A stretch of DNA of 64,000 nucleotides from Bugula neritina (Eukaryota; Bryozoa; Gymnolaemata; Cheilostomatida; Bugulidae). Position 1 is the first letter of the stretch. The number at the start of each line of letters is the position of its first letter. The position numbers and the translations under genes were made by a program. The notes beneath the pieces were generated by a model. That model did no database searches, had not been told where the DNA came from, and saw nothing but the letters and a program-made list of their open reading frames with translations. Below, piece by piece: positions 39,552 through 60,327 of this stretch. The DNA lies in contig OZ037767.1 in assembly GCA_964035545.1 (NCBI GenBank), positions 29,059,628 to 29,123,627 of the forward strand, written 5' to 3'.

Positions 39552-42500
39552 TTAAAAACCATCATCAAATCTAGCACGCCTTGTTGAGAGATGGGTTGGA
39601 TATGCTGTTTTAAACGCCTCTGGATGATCAATGAGGTAACATCTGTGACACTGTCCACCATGAGGGGTCTCAGTTCTCCAGTTGCAACTGATGCACAACT
39701 CCCCTGTGAATGGAAACCTCTCAATATTCCAAAAATATTGTCTATTGGTGACTTCTGGAATTATCTTCTCTGGCAGACGTGCATTACGGATGTATAGGCT
39801 ATCTTTCTTGTATCGACCTAAACAAAGTTGACAATATCAAAATCATAATATCCACACCTTTTGTCAGAGTATCTTTTATAGGTTTATCATAGCATAGCAA
39901 GTTTAAAAATAAAGAAATTGTATCACTTAAGTGTTTAGTAGCAAATTTACAACAAATCTGTGGCTAAAACTTCTCCTTTTTACATACTGTTTCGGCTTTT
40001 AGTGTACTGAATGTGTTGTAAGACTCCCGGGTAACCCCTATAGTCTATAGGATATAGTGTAATGGTTGGTAAGTCTGAGTTTATATTACAAGTTATTTCG
40101 GCCTGTAGTGTATAGTGTCTAGTATAGCATAGTGTAGTGCAGTGCAGTACAGTTCGGTGCAGTTAGGATCAGTGCAGATCAGCGCAGTTCGGTGCAGTGT
40201 AGCATAGTGTAACTTAGTGGAAGGTTTTTTTTAGATATTTCCTTTTACTGTAAATAGAGCTGATTTACTTAGCCACAGTTTATAACTATACATAAAATTA
40301 CTTACTATTTTCTCTCATGAAGTCAGCATATCTTTTAGAGGAATACTTAATTAGCTCAGTTAAAGTGACAGCAGGCATTCGTGAGCCTATTTTTGTATAC
40401 AGAACATTCTTCAGTCTTGCCATATAGTACACATCTATAAGAGATTAAAAGCAATAGTCAATAATAAAATGAAAACTCACAGGGCACTGCAAAAAACTGG
40501 CTTTATGTATAAAAGAAGAGAGCTAGTGAGCAGAATATAAATTACCAGTTGCAGCATACAGCATGTATTCCTCTTTCAGTGGTCGTTTCTTCCAAAGCTC
40601 TTTGTCTGAACCAAATGCTTTGTGCATAAATTCCTTAGCAGCACTGGAGAAGCCACAACCTAAATTATACCAGGAAAAACCTATTTAGTTCGATATTGTA
40701 CTAACATAAGCTACACTACACTAAACAACACTAAAATAAACTACCCCTACTCTAAATTAAGTTAATGTTGTTCCAGATAATGTACCACTCCACTACAACA
40801 TCAACTAAACTATAGTAGGCTACACAATATTGCACTACACTGCTTAACACTACACTAAGATGCATTACGTTGCACTTCACTACATTGCACTAAGCTGCAC
40901 TACATTGCACTACACTGCACCAACTAAACTGCACTACCTTGTACTACATTGCACTCCACTAAATTGCACTACAAAACACTAAACTAGGCTCCAAGATATT
41001 TTAGTTACCTTTCATGTGATAGTCCATGCATTTTTGAAGGCCACTGACACATTGCCATTTTTTACCCAAGAGCTTCATTTGAACAGTATTGAGTATTTGA
41101 GTATCCAAGATCCCTGCAACAGTAGAAATATTGAATTGGTAAAATGCATGGGAAACAGTTATCACTGCTCCTACAATAATATGAAATTACAAAAATTGTT
41201 ACAAATCAAGGTGTATAAGCTACCAAGTTTACTTTATGTATAACATTTCACTACTAAATTAATCAGCAATTTTATAAAATTTCTATTTATGACTTTATAC
41301 TTCTAAATATATTTTTGGTTCATGAGGAAATCATGAAATAAGTATATTCTATATTTTTTGGTACTTTAGTATCTTAAATAATATAAATAAAATAATAAAC
41401 TTCAACATAATAGTTGGTAGCGCAGAATTCAGATATTACTTTAGAGCCAGGATACTTTTTCAAACTTTTTTAAATTAAAATTCTGCACAGAGCAGTTACA
41501 CTGTACAGCTGAGTAAGCCCATCAAATGTTCTCCATTTTTAGAACTTTTATACCATATTCACTCTCAAACTTCTTTAACTAAAACTTATGGAGGTTTCTA
41601 TATGCAGTAATCTTGCTCGACATTCGGTTGCTGGATATTTTCTGATTGGCTGATGAGGTAACGTCTCTGATTGGCTTACTAATTAAAACTGCCCGAGATT
41701 ATTTTAATGCCCTTGACTGTCATGGCTTACACGTGCTCTCAAAATCAATCATCATAATGATAAAGTCATTACAACCTCTACAACATCTTACTATAACTCA
41801 ATTGATGTGTCTCTTAAAACAATAAAAAACTTTGAAATCTAAAATAGAACCAAGTATGGTTGCAATGATGTCCACCCTGGGCGTATTCAGCGATATATTA
41901 TATTGTGTACTTTGAGTTGGAGCGCACAGCGACCATCTCAGACATCAACAATAACACGTGCGCCAAACAGCCAATCAAACAATATCCATCAAACTAGATA
42001 CCGAGCCAGATTACTGAATATAGAACCAACCAAAACTTATGGTATTTCTTTCAATATGGAGGCTCTGGAATCTAATAACCTTTAGTTAGATTTACTCATA
42101 ATTAAAAATTTTCTATAAATTAGTATTGCAGTGTAATATTACTGCTTATTGTAGCGGCTTTAACTTTATGTAAACTCTTAGCTTGGTTAGGTTAGATATT
42201 TTTAATCGTGATATGTAAGTGCATAAGTAACTACACGTACATTGATCTACTGAAATGTTTCTTTTTCTCTGTGGTAACGTATTTATAAGTTACTGATATG
42301 TAGACGCCCTAACTTATAGCTGGAAACTGATGAGATGTCTAAAGAAAGATCAACAAGACATCCAGAACTTTGGTAACAAAGCTTACCTTGATCGAATATT
42401 TTCCTCCCCAAGACTACCACATCAAAGAGATACACCTTCTGTGTAGTTGCTACTTGAACCAGACACAACTCTCCAAATCTCCCCAGTTCCACACCTTCGC

Positions 42501-42639
42501 AGTCCACACTTAGCTGAGTTTCGTTTCTCAGAAGTTGTATAACATCTGGTAGCTGATGTTCCTGGTCAATCAGTTCCATGGGAATGCTACTGCTGCTTGA
42601 CTGTAGCATAGATAACACAGCTGAACTTTTGGCAGCCAT
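39552..42639 (-). CDS. Gene I: EXD1-like, type 4, exon 2 (Exo II) missing
   Basis: Exons found: 42387-42639 (exon 1), 41009-41113 (exon 3), 40546-40659, 40306-40434, 39552-39817. No exon 2 exists between 41114 and 42386; the flanking intron sequence known from H, J and K is joined directly near 42355 (gatcaaca|agacatccagaac). Since exons 1 and 2 both end in phase 1, exon 1 splices in frame to exon 3, giving 867 nt / 288 aa without the 34 residues carrying the Exo II Asp. Exo I D46/E48 and Exo III Y154-x3-D158 remain. Exon 6 encodes CISC and CHRC and a tail ending ARFDDGF like gene A. Probably not an active nuclease, though the frame is open. A MITE of 440 bp lies in the same intron. Confidence 0.82.
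40100..40215. repeat. Degenerate GTGCA/GTAGT pentamer repeats, intron 5 of gene I
   Basis: Units such as gtgcagtgcagta, ttcggtgcagtt, gatcagcgcagtt. Counterpart of the pure array in gene J. Confidence 0.7.
40711..40985. repeat. CACTACACTGCA-type repeats, intron 3 of gene I
   Basis: Many cactac, ttgcac and ctgcac units, reverse complementary in type to those of intron 5. Confidence 0.75.
41592..42031. mobile_element. 440-bp MITE with about 60-bp inverted ends (Mutator-like)
   Basis: Absent from the same intron of H, J and K. The left end (AGGTTTCTATATGCAGTAAT...) and the reverse complement of the right end (GGTTGGTTCTATATTCAGTA...) match over about 60 bp with scattered differences and both reach gattggctg. 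The flanks are direct repeats of aaaacttatgg (41581-41591, 42032-42042). Long inverted ends with a target duplication of 9-11 bp fit a non-autonomous Mutator-type element. No transposase frame inside. Confidence 0.75.
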
Positions 42640-45254
<2,615 letters not shown>

Positions 45255-48200
45255 TTAAACACCTCTGGATTCACGATCAATGATGTAACATCTATGGCAC
45301 TGTCCACGATAAGGGATCAAAGCTCTCCAGTTACAACTGATGCATAGCTCTCCTGTTGATGGAAACTTCTCAATATTCCAAATACCTCCCCTCCTGGTGA
45401 CTTCTGGAATTATCCTCTCTGGCACACGTGCATTACGGATGTATAGGCTACCTTTCTTGTATTCATCTAAACAAAGTTGACAATATCAAAATCATAATAT
45501 CCACACCTTCTGTCAGAATATCTCTAGGTTTACTATAGTATGGAAAATTTAAAAGTAAAGAAATTGTATTACTTAAGTGTTTAGTAGCAAATTTAAAACA
45601 AATCTGTGGCCAAAACACCTCATTTTTACATACTGTTTCAGCTTTTAGTGTAGTGAATGTGATGTAAGACTTCCGAATAACCCCTATACTCTATAGGACA
45701 TAGTGTAATGGTTGGTAAGTCTGAGTTTATATTACAAGATATTTCAGCTTGTAGTGTATAGTGTCTAGTATAGCACAGTGTAGTGCAGTGCAGTGCAGTG
45801 CAGTGCAGTGCAGTGCAGTGCAGTGCAGTGCAGTGCAGTGCAGTGCAGTGCAGTGCAGTGCAGTGCAGTGCAGTGCAGTGCAGTGCAGTGCAGTGCAGTG
45901 CAGTGCAGTGCAGTGCAGTGCAGTGCAGTGCAGTGCAGTGCAGTGCAGTGCAGTGCAGTGCAGTGCAGTGCAGTGCAGTGCAGTGCAGTGCAGTGCAGTG
46001 TAGCGTAGTGTATAGTGTAACTTAGTAGAAGAATTTTTTTTAAATATTTCCTTCTACTGTAGATTGAGCTAATTTACTTAGCTACAGTTGATAACTATAC
46101 ATAACATTACTTACTATTTTCCCTCATAAAGTCAGCATATCTTTCAGAGGAATACTTAACCAGCCCAGTTAAAATGACAGCAGGCATTCGTAAGCATATT
46201 TTTGTATATAAAACGTTCTTCAATCTTGCCATATAGTACACATCTACAAGAGATTAAAAAGAATAGTCAATAATAAAATTAGAAATCAAAAGGCACTGCA
46301 AAAAAATCTGGCTAGATGTATAAAAGAAGATAGCTAATATAATTTACCTTTTGCAGCATACAGCATGTAATCTTCTTTCAGTGGTCTCTTCTTCCAAAGC
46401 TCCTTGTCTGAACCAAATGCTTTGTGCATAAATTCCTTAGCAGCACCAGAGAAGCCACAACCTAAATCATACCAGGAAATAATCACCTGCATTAATTTGT
46501 TTAGCTGAATATTGTACTGACCTAAACTCTAAGCTACACCATGCACACTGCAGTAAACTATACACTCCACTACATTAGTGTATTTCTTGATAATACACTA
46601 CCCCACTACAACATTAACTAAACTACATTACAGTCTATTACATTGTACTACACTGCGTAACACTACACTAAGATGCATTACGTTGCACTCTACTAAATTG
46701 CACTACGCTGCACTACATTGCACTACGCTGCACTACATTGCACTACGCTGCACTACATTGCACTATGCTGCACTACATTGCACTACGTTGCACTACATTG
46801 CACTACGCTGCACTACACAACACTAAACTAAGCTCCAAGATATTTTAGTTACCTTTCATGTGATAGTCCATGCATTTTTGAAGGCCACTGACACATTGCC
46901 ATCGTTTACCTAAGAGCTTCAGTTGAACAGTATTGAGTATTTGAGTATCTAATATCCCTGCAACATTAGAAATATTGAATTGGTAAAATGCTTGGGAAAC
47001 ATTTATCACTCCTCTTAAAATAAGACAAGACTGTAAAGATTGTTGCAAATCAGTTTGTAAGCTACCAAGTCTACTTTACGCATATTATAACATTTCACTA
47101 CTAAATTAATCAGCAATTTCTTACAATTTCTATTTATGACTTTATACTTCTAAATATATTTTTGGTTCATGAGGAAATCATGAAATAAGTATATTCTATA
47201 TTTTTTGGTACTTTAGTATCTTAAATAATATAAATAAAATAATAAACTTCAACATAATAGTTGGTAGCGCAGAATTCAGATATTACTTTAGAGCCAGGAT
47301 ATTTTTTCAAACTTTTTCTAAATTAAAATTCTGCACAGAGCAGTTACACTGTACAGCTGAGTAAGCTCATCAAATGTTTTACATTTTTAGAGCTTTCATA
47401 CCATATTCACTCTAAAACCTATTTATATAACTAAAGCTTTCGGTATTTCTCTGAATGTGGAGGCTCTGATATAAGTCTAATAATCTTTAGCTAGATCTAC
47501 ATGTAATTTCAACATTATAGCTTATAAAAATATTACATTGCGATAACACGCGTCTTGTAACAGGTTTTATTTTAGACAAAATCTTTAGCTTTGGTTACAT
47601 ATTTTTAATCATGAAATATAGGTGCATAAATATATAATTATATACATTAATGTATTGAAATGCTATCTTTTCTTGGCTATAATAACGTATTTATCAGTTA
47701 CTGATATGTAGATGCCCTAACTAGCTGGTAACTTATTGGATGTTGGGATACTTGAGTATCAAGCAGTTCTAGTTGACATGACCCTTCCTTTACCTTGAAC
47801 TTTGACATCATAGTGATGCTGCAGTATGTTGCAATCTTCTCGGCAATCAAAGAAAAGCTTAGTAATGCTAGCATCTTCTAGCACATTTCTTAAGCCTGAA
47901 ACCACCGCAAGTTATGTATTATAGCAATTTGTTGTCTCGTTATAATATACACTACATTTAATAATTTAGTGTTTATTAATTTATTAATTTGTTCTGTTTA
48001 GCTATTTATTGTGCCAGGATAGCATAATTTCAAAAGTATGTTCTAGTCTGAGAATTGAAAGCTGCAAACATACCAAATACAAGATATTTACTGTGGGTGT
48101 GAGTTTATTCTGGCAGCTTATGTGTAGATTTGAATAATTATATACATTATACTTTGAAAGAGTGACTACAAGATGGAATCTGGCTGAGGGTTTACGAACA

Positions 48201-48545
48201 ACCCGGACTTATGAATTTCAGGATACAAAGCTCCAAAGATTTTGATATAATTATATTGTTGAGACATCCAGAACTTTGGTAACTAAGCTTACCTTGATCG
48301 AATATTTTCCTCCCCAAGACCACCACATCAAAGAGATACACTTTCTGTTTAGTTGCTACTTGAACCAGGCACAATTCTCCAAATCTCCCCAGCTCCACAC
48401 CTTCACAGTCTACACTCAGCTGAGTTTCTCCTGTCAGAAGTTCTATAACATCTGGTAGCTGATGTTCCTGGTCAATCAGCTCCATGGAAATGCTACTGCT
48501 GCTTGACTGTAGCATAGATAACACAGCTGAACTTTTGGCAGCCAT
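45255..48545 (-). CDS. Gene J: EXD1-like exonuclease, type 4, shortened C-terminus
   Basis: Exons 48293-48545, 47794-47895, 46853-46957, 46348-46461, 46115-46243, 45255-45466 join to 915 nt / 304 aa. Exo I D46/E48, Exo II D105, Exo III Y188-x3-D192 (YAAKD, Lys for the usual Thr). Exon 6 keeps CISC and CHRC, but a 4-nt insertion relative to gene I (ggattcacgatc for ggatgatc, near 45270) shifts the frame and ends the protein at IIDRESRGV, dropping about 20 residues. The flanking intron arrays are the purest of the type 4 genes. Confidence 0.84.
45783..46001. repeat. Pure (GCAGT)n pentanucleotide array, intron 5 of gene J
   Basis: About 43 perfect tandem copies. Its open frames (QCSAV) are artefacts. 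Complementary ACTGC-type repeats lie in intron 3 of the same gene. Confidence 0.96.
46640..46830. repeat. (CACTACATTG/CACTACGCTG)n 10-bp repeats, intron 3 of gene J
   Basis: About a dozen near-perfect 10-mers alternating cattg and cgctg. Minus-strand sense is complementary to that of the GCAGT array. Confidence 0.9.
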
Positions 48546-50412
48546 TACAATGAGTGCTTATGGGAGTATTTTAGTCTTTGAACAGTTACAGAATGCTGCC
48601 AGAATTGAAGTGAACTTCGATTAGCTTTAGCATCAGATGCATGACCAATAAACTAAAATTAATGATAGCTATATAGTTACAGCTATAGCCATACTGTAGC
48701 CTTCAATTCCTTGAAAAAGTATTTGCTCTCAGTTGGGAAGGCAGCTTTGGTTATATTGAAGCTACGATTCTTGGAAAAACTAAACAAGAAAGTTTTTTGA
48801 CAAATGGAATTTCCCAGAAGGTGTTTTAGCCAACATTACTCACAGTGAGAAATTGTGATGAAAAACACTTTTTTATAGGCTTACTGTCAAATGGCCACAT
48901 ATCGAATAAGAGTTAATAAGAGTACCAGTATGTTTACTTCAAGTTCAAGTTTTAGTATGCATGGGTATAATGTGAAGTTAAATCCCATCTCTATTCTGTC
49001 ATTTTTTTCTGACAACTATTTTCATAACAGTAATAATAACCATTTGCTGTGAGGTGTTGTTTTTGCTTTGCTTAAATGTCTATTTCTTATTACTCTATTT
49101 GAAAAGCAGACAACATACTTTCATACTATAACAAATAATTATTTTTTTTCATCTTTTTTTATCTATTTCTGACTGTGTGACAATTTCCTATTGATGTTTG
49201 TGCTCCAAGAAAAATCTTCACCTTTCTATTGTTGTAAGCATCACAAGATATTTATATACTTTTTTTCAATGAAGTTATCATGTAAATCCCCAAATAAATT
49301 ATTTGTTACAGTAATTGGATGAGATTTTTAAACCAATCCACAATTCAGTAACACAAGTAGAAGATCTTAGGCTATTGAAATATAATGCATCTAGAATCTA
49401 GATGTCTACTTGTGTACAAAGTGCCTTTGGCACTGAAGAAACTAATGATGATGTAATAGATCACTGGGTATTACGCAATAGCCTAGTCTTGGGGAATAAA
49501 GTACTTGGGAAATCTAACTATGGGATTATATACCTCAATAAATACCTCAATGGCTTCAAAAGTGAACAGTTTCTCTGGCTCACCTGTTAATTTTTTTCAA
49601 GTTTATGCATGTATTGTTTGAAGAAATGTAAAGCCTAATAATATTAATAATATATTAAATAAGTGTATATTGATAAAATGAGTAATTTTCTTTGTGCAAA
49701 TCTCAAAGCTAACACGATTTATTTGTGCATGTGTAGATGAAACAATATATTTTATAATTATGTTTATGTAATATTATTTTGGAGTTGACATTTAATCCAA
49801 TATTTATCTTTTTTTTCTAGTTTATTTTTCCCAAATATATTGTGAAAAAATAAAAAAACGTTGATATAGTTAAGAAGATGCTTTACTGTTTAACTCGGGT
49901 ATTCTACTTATATAAGACTTATGGTTTGAGCCCTCATGAGCATTTTAGGCACTAAATTTAGTAGTTGAATATTTAGCATACTTGCACCTCATTTTCCCCA
50001 GACCTTGAAAATATCATACTGTGACAATTTTTTTTACCAACGATTATTCTTGTAAACCTTACGCTAGTTTTTTTTTGCTAATAGCCATAACCTTAGTCTT
50101 AGCTCATCTTATTAGTAAAACATAACGTTACAACCAGAAGTCATGGACACTTGTATATTTTATTTTTCTTATTTATTTAGAGATTATTTGTTATAGAGAT
50201 TGTAGTTGTCATTCTAAAATAAAATATATAGTATATAAAATATAAGTTACACATTGTTACAACTAATTGTTACAACTAATGTATAATTCTCTCTTTATAT
50301 GGTAGCTTCTAGAGTTATTCTCTCTGGTAGATGTGCAGTTTGGAAATGTTAATAACTTAAATGTTTCACAGAGTGACAGTTTCAACACAGTTTGACTGCT
50401 GAATCAACAGGA
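48546..50412. other. Spacer between genes J and K
   Basis: Homologous to the other type 4 spacers with a deletion of the middle part; exon 6 relic at 50281-50345. No gene seen. Confidence 0.65.
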
Positions 50413-50687
50413 TTAAAAATCAAAATAATCATCATCAAATCTAGCACGCCTTGTTGAGAGATGGGTTGGATATGCTGTTTTAAACGCCTCTGGATGATCA
50501 ATGAGATAACATCTGTGACACTGTCCACCATGAGGTGTCTCAGTTCTCCAGTTACAGCTGATGCATGGCTCTCCTGTGGATGAAAACCTCTCAATATTCC
50601 AACTACCTCCCCTCTTAGTGACTTCTGGAATTATCTTCTCTGGCAGACGTGCATTACGGATGTATGGACTACCTTGCTTGTATTCAC
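50413..50687 (-). pseudogene. Second, distal copy of gene K exon 6
   Basis: 275 nt with acceptor and stop (50413-50415). It appears identical to 51748-52022, offset 1335 bp. Both copies start with GAATACAAGCAAGG after the acceptor and end in DDDYFDF. It could serve as an alternative last exon of gene K, yielding the same peptide, or be an unused duplicate. Confidence 0.8.
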
Positions 50688-50879
50688 CTAAACAAAGTTG
50701 GCAATACTAAAATCATGATACTCATCTTTGTCAGAGTATGTCTAAGTTTACTATAGTAGCTATAGCAAATTTACGGATAAAGAAATTGCATTACCTACTT
50801 AAGTGTTTAGTAGCTTTTACAACAAATTTGTGGCCAAAACATATCATAATTTTTCATGTGCTGCCTGTTCCAGCACTTG

Positions 50880-51743
50880 ATGTAGTGTAGTGTAGTGTAG
50901 TGTAGTGTAGTGTATTGTAGTGTAGTGTATTGTAGTGTAGTGTATTGTAGTGTAGTGTATTGTAGTGTAGTGTATTGTAGTGTAGTGTAGTGTATTGTAG
51001 TGCATTGTAGTGGGGTGTAGTGTAGTGTATTGTAGTGTAGTGTAGTGTAGTGTAGTGTAGTGTATTGTAGTGTAGTGTATTGTAGTGTAGTGTATTGTAG
51101 TGTAGTGTATTGTAGTGTAGTGTATTGTAGTGTAGTGTATTGTAGTGTAGTGTGTTGTATTGTAGTGTATTGTATTGTAGTGTATTGTAGTGTAATGTGT
51201 TGTAGTGTGTTGTATTGTAGTGTAGTGTAGTGTAGTGTAATGTAGTGTAGTGTAGTGTAGTGTAGTGTAGTGTAGTGTAGTGTAGTGTAGTGTAGTGTAG
51301 TGTAGTGTAGTGTAGTGTATTGTAGTGTAGTGTAGTGTATTGTAGTGTAGTGTGTTGTATTGTAGTGTATTGTATTGTAGTGTATTGTAGTGTAATGTGT
51401 TGTAGTGTGTTGTATTGTAGTGTAGTGTAGTGTAGTGTAATGTAGTGTAGTGTAGTGTAGTGTAGTGTAGTGTAGTGTAGTGTAGTGTAGTGTAGTGTAG
51501 TGTAGTGTAGTGTAGTGTAGTGTAGTGTATTGTAGTGTAGTGTATTGTAGTGTAGTGTATTGTAGTGTAGTGTAGTGTATTGTAGTGCATTGTAGTGGGG
51601 TGTAGTGTAGTGTATTGTAGTGTAGTGTAGTGTAGTGTAGTGTAGTGTATTGCGGTGTATTGTAGTGTATTGTAGTGTAGTGTATTGTAGTGTATTGTAA
51701 TGGGGTGTAGTGTAGTGTATTGTAGTGTAGTGTAGTGTATTGT
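50880..51743. repeat. (TGTAG/TGTAT)n array between the two exon 6 copies
   Basis: About 860 bp of pentamers with higher-order repetition and internal near-identical blocks. The long minus-strand frame across it (HYTT repeats joined to a shadow frame of exon 6) is an artefact. Confidence 0.93.
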
Positions 51744-51747
51744 AGGA

Positions 51748-56984
<5,237 letters not shown>

Positions 56985-59709
56985 TATAATGAATGCTAGG
57001 AAAGAGAAAACGCCTTAGTTTTTGAACAGTTTTAGAATGCTGCCAGGATTGAAGTGAACTTGTATTAGCTTTCGCCTTAGATGTGTGACCTGATGCCATA
57101 CTGTAGCCTTCAATTCCTTGAAAGAGTATTTGCTCTCAGTTGGGAAGGCAGCTTTGGTCACACTGAAGCTATGATTCTTGGAAAAACTAAACAAGAAAGT
57201 TGTTTGGCAAATGGATTTTCCCAAAAGGGGTTTTAGCCAACATTACTCACAGTGGAAAATTGTGAGGAAAAACATTCGGGGGAATTTAGGCCTGCTAATA
57301 AATGGCCACATAAGAGTAAGAGTTATAGGAGTTATATAAAGTTAAAGTTCAAGTTTTAGTATGCGTATCAAGTCAAGTTAAATTCCGTCTCTATTCTGTT
57401 GTTTTGCTTTTCTGGCAACTATTTTTAGAACAGTAATAATAAACATTTGCTGTGAGGTGTTGATGTGTGGATTTTTGCTTTGCTTGAATGTCTATTCCTG
57501 ATTAATCTATTTGAAAAGCAGACAACATACTTTCATACTATAACTAATAATTCTCTTGCATCTTTTCTCATCTATTTCTGACTGTGTGACAATTTCCTAT
57601 TGATGTTTTTGCTTCAAGAACAATTTCCACCTTACTGCTGCTGTAAGCAACACAATATAGAATATTTATATATATATAATGGCTGTAAGCATCACAAGAT
57701 ATTTATATACTTTTTGTCAATGAAGTTATGATGTAAATCCCCAAATAAATTATTTGTTACAGCAATTAGATGAGATTTTTAAACCAAACCACAATTCAGT
57801 AACACAAGTAGAAGATTTTAGGTTATTGAAATATAATGCATCTATAATCTAGATGTCTACTTGTGTACAAAGTGCCTTTGGCACTGAAGAAACTAATGCT
57901 GATGTAATAGATCACTGGGTATTACACAACAGCCTTGTCTTGGGGAACAAAATTTTTGGGAAATTTTAACTTAGGAATATTGCATGGCAGCTAAATAAAC
58001 TGGCAGCCAAATTCCCTATCTCCATAATTGGTACAACAATCATGTGTTTAACATTCATTTGTTAGCATGCTGTTGATCTCAATACAAATATTATTTCTGA
58101 AAAGACTGAAAAGGTTACCTCAAGTGATCAGTATCTGATCTTTTGTTTAAAAATTTCCTGAATCATTCTAACTTTTAAGTGCTATTTCCATCTAGGTGCA
58201 TTGAAGAAAAAGTTTTAAAAGCCCCTAAACTCTTTATTATAGCTGTTTAATGAATTTTGGTTTGAAGCGTGGGTTGAAATTCTTGTAGGAATAACTTAAC
58301 TTTTTTGCTACATTTCTCATTTCAAACACATGCTTCTCTCAATTTCTCAGTTGCTGCACCAACCTTGCTACGTCAGGGGTTATTTCCAGAGGAAATGTGT
58401 GTAGTGGTTAGCTGAGTAAGGAGCATCTCATATTCTGAATACAGTAAGAAGCAGCACATCCAGTATACAAGGATGGCAATCATCAATTTTCATTTCAACA
58501 TTACTTTGTTGCTGTATAGCCCAGTTTCCATTACATCTCAGGAGGGGGAGGAGACAGGATTATTTAGCATTTATTTACTATATCTAACTTTCACACATCA
58601 TACTAGCATGTAGACCTAGAACCCCAAGTAGTTGGTTATTCACAAAACTTAGACAAATTAAAGCTTTTAAAATGTACATAGTGGTAAATTTTTACAATTT
58701 TTGTTCGGAATGTAATTATGTTTTAGGTTCAGGATTGTTTTCTGCATCCCCTAAGTTAGCCATTAATTTTTATAATTTGGAAAATTTGTTTTCAATCCCT
58801 ACTGTCATTATTCGGCTTTCATCTGTTATTATAATTGTTACTTTAATGACTCAGAGATACTAATAGCCAATGTATTGTAACAAATTAGCATTATAAAGAA
58901 CATAAGGCTGGGTGTAATCAATAAGAAATCAGAAAATTCATGATGGTTGAGTGTGGAATATATTGCCCGCTGAGTAATGCCGAACTAATAGCTAATGTAT
59001 GATGTAACATGGACTTCTTGACATACCACTTATATGCTGTTTTGTTTTATGACTGTTTGAATAAGGTGATGATACTTGTGTGTAGAAGATGTAGGCGTTA
59101 GTGCTATACTGTAGTGATACAGTGAGTACTGTTTTATCTCCAAGTGTTTAGCCTAATTTCTGTTCACCTTGAATATAATATCCCGATTTCAAAGCTGAGA
59201 ATGGAAAGAAAAGTCATTTTGCCATACTGGCAATATAAGCCAAGCCAATATAAGAACACAGACTATATGATTAACTACAGAAATTTTGTTGTAACCAAGG
59301 CTAAAGTTCAATCGGAACATGTATGTTATATTATCTCACTACTGCTGAAGGCGATGTCTAAAATGTTATTTTGTAAGTAAAACCGAAGTGCTAGTTGTGA
59401 TCATTTAATTTCCTGTTTTTTAGTGAATACGCAAACTAGTAGGTAATTAAGTCAATATACATTGCATATAATACATGTACAGTATATGTATATTATATTA
59501 TATAGAATAAGCATGTTATATATACGGTATAGAATTTTACATAGTATATATCTGTACATATGATAACGTTTTATAATATATACTGTGTATATGAAAGAGT
59601 TATATAGTATAATATGCATATCTGTATATATGTAGAGTTGTATGATATATTATACCTGCATATATGGCAGAGCTGTATGATATATACCTGTATGTATGTG
59701 GAGTTGTAT

Positions 59710-59840
59710 ATAGTATACTTACATAAATAATACAAATATATAGTATACTTGCATAAATAATATAAATATATAGTATACTTGCATAAATAATATAAATATA
59801 TAGTATACTTGCATAAATAATATAAATATATAGTATACTT
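59710..59840. repeat. 30-bp minisatellite, about four copies
   Basis: Unit tatacttgcataaataatat plus aaatatatag, with copies nearly identical. Surrounded by AT-rich sequence with tata-type near repeats. Confidence 0.9.
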
Positions 59841-60122
59841 CCCTATGATTCAGTAGCACTAAAATGTTGAATTGCAGCTTTTTTGTGTGACGTACCCGAT
59901 CCAAAGTGTTATATATGAATAGAGGGCTGTCTTGTGATGTTCTTTGTAATATACTGGCTACTCATCAGTTAATTGCTGCCGGAGGTTATATAAACTCATT
60001 TGCTGCCACTAGAATAACCTGTAAACTTGCAAGGAATTTCTGTATAAGTGTTGTTAAATCTATTTTAAATATGAAAAAACCTTGACATCATTTGGGCATA
60101 ATTTGTAGCTGTTCATTTGAAG

Positions 60123-60327
60123 AATACCTGTAACTGTTCAATAGATTACCTGTAACTGTTCAGTAGATTACCTGTAACTGTTCAGTAGAATACCTGTAAC
60201 TGTCCAATAGATTACCTGTAACTGTTTAATAGAATACCTGTAACTGTCCAATAGATTACCTGTAACTGTTTAATAGAATACCTGTAACTGTTCAATAGAT
60301 TACCTGTAACTGTTCAATAGACTCATA
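60123..60327. repeat. 22-bp minisatellite, about nine copies
   Basis: Unit acctgtaactgttcaataga plus tt, with variants tt/at and gttc/gtcc/gttt, some copies ending in agaat. Confidence 0.92.

Noticed and set aside
45761-46025. 80-codon QCSAV repeat frames
   Set aside because: Translations of the pure GCAGT array, open in several frames because the repeat has no stop codon.
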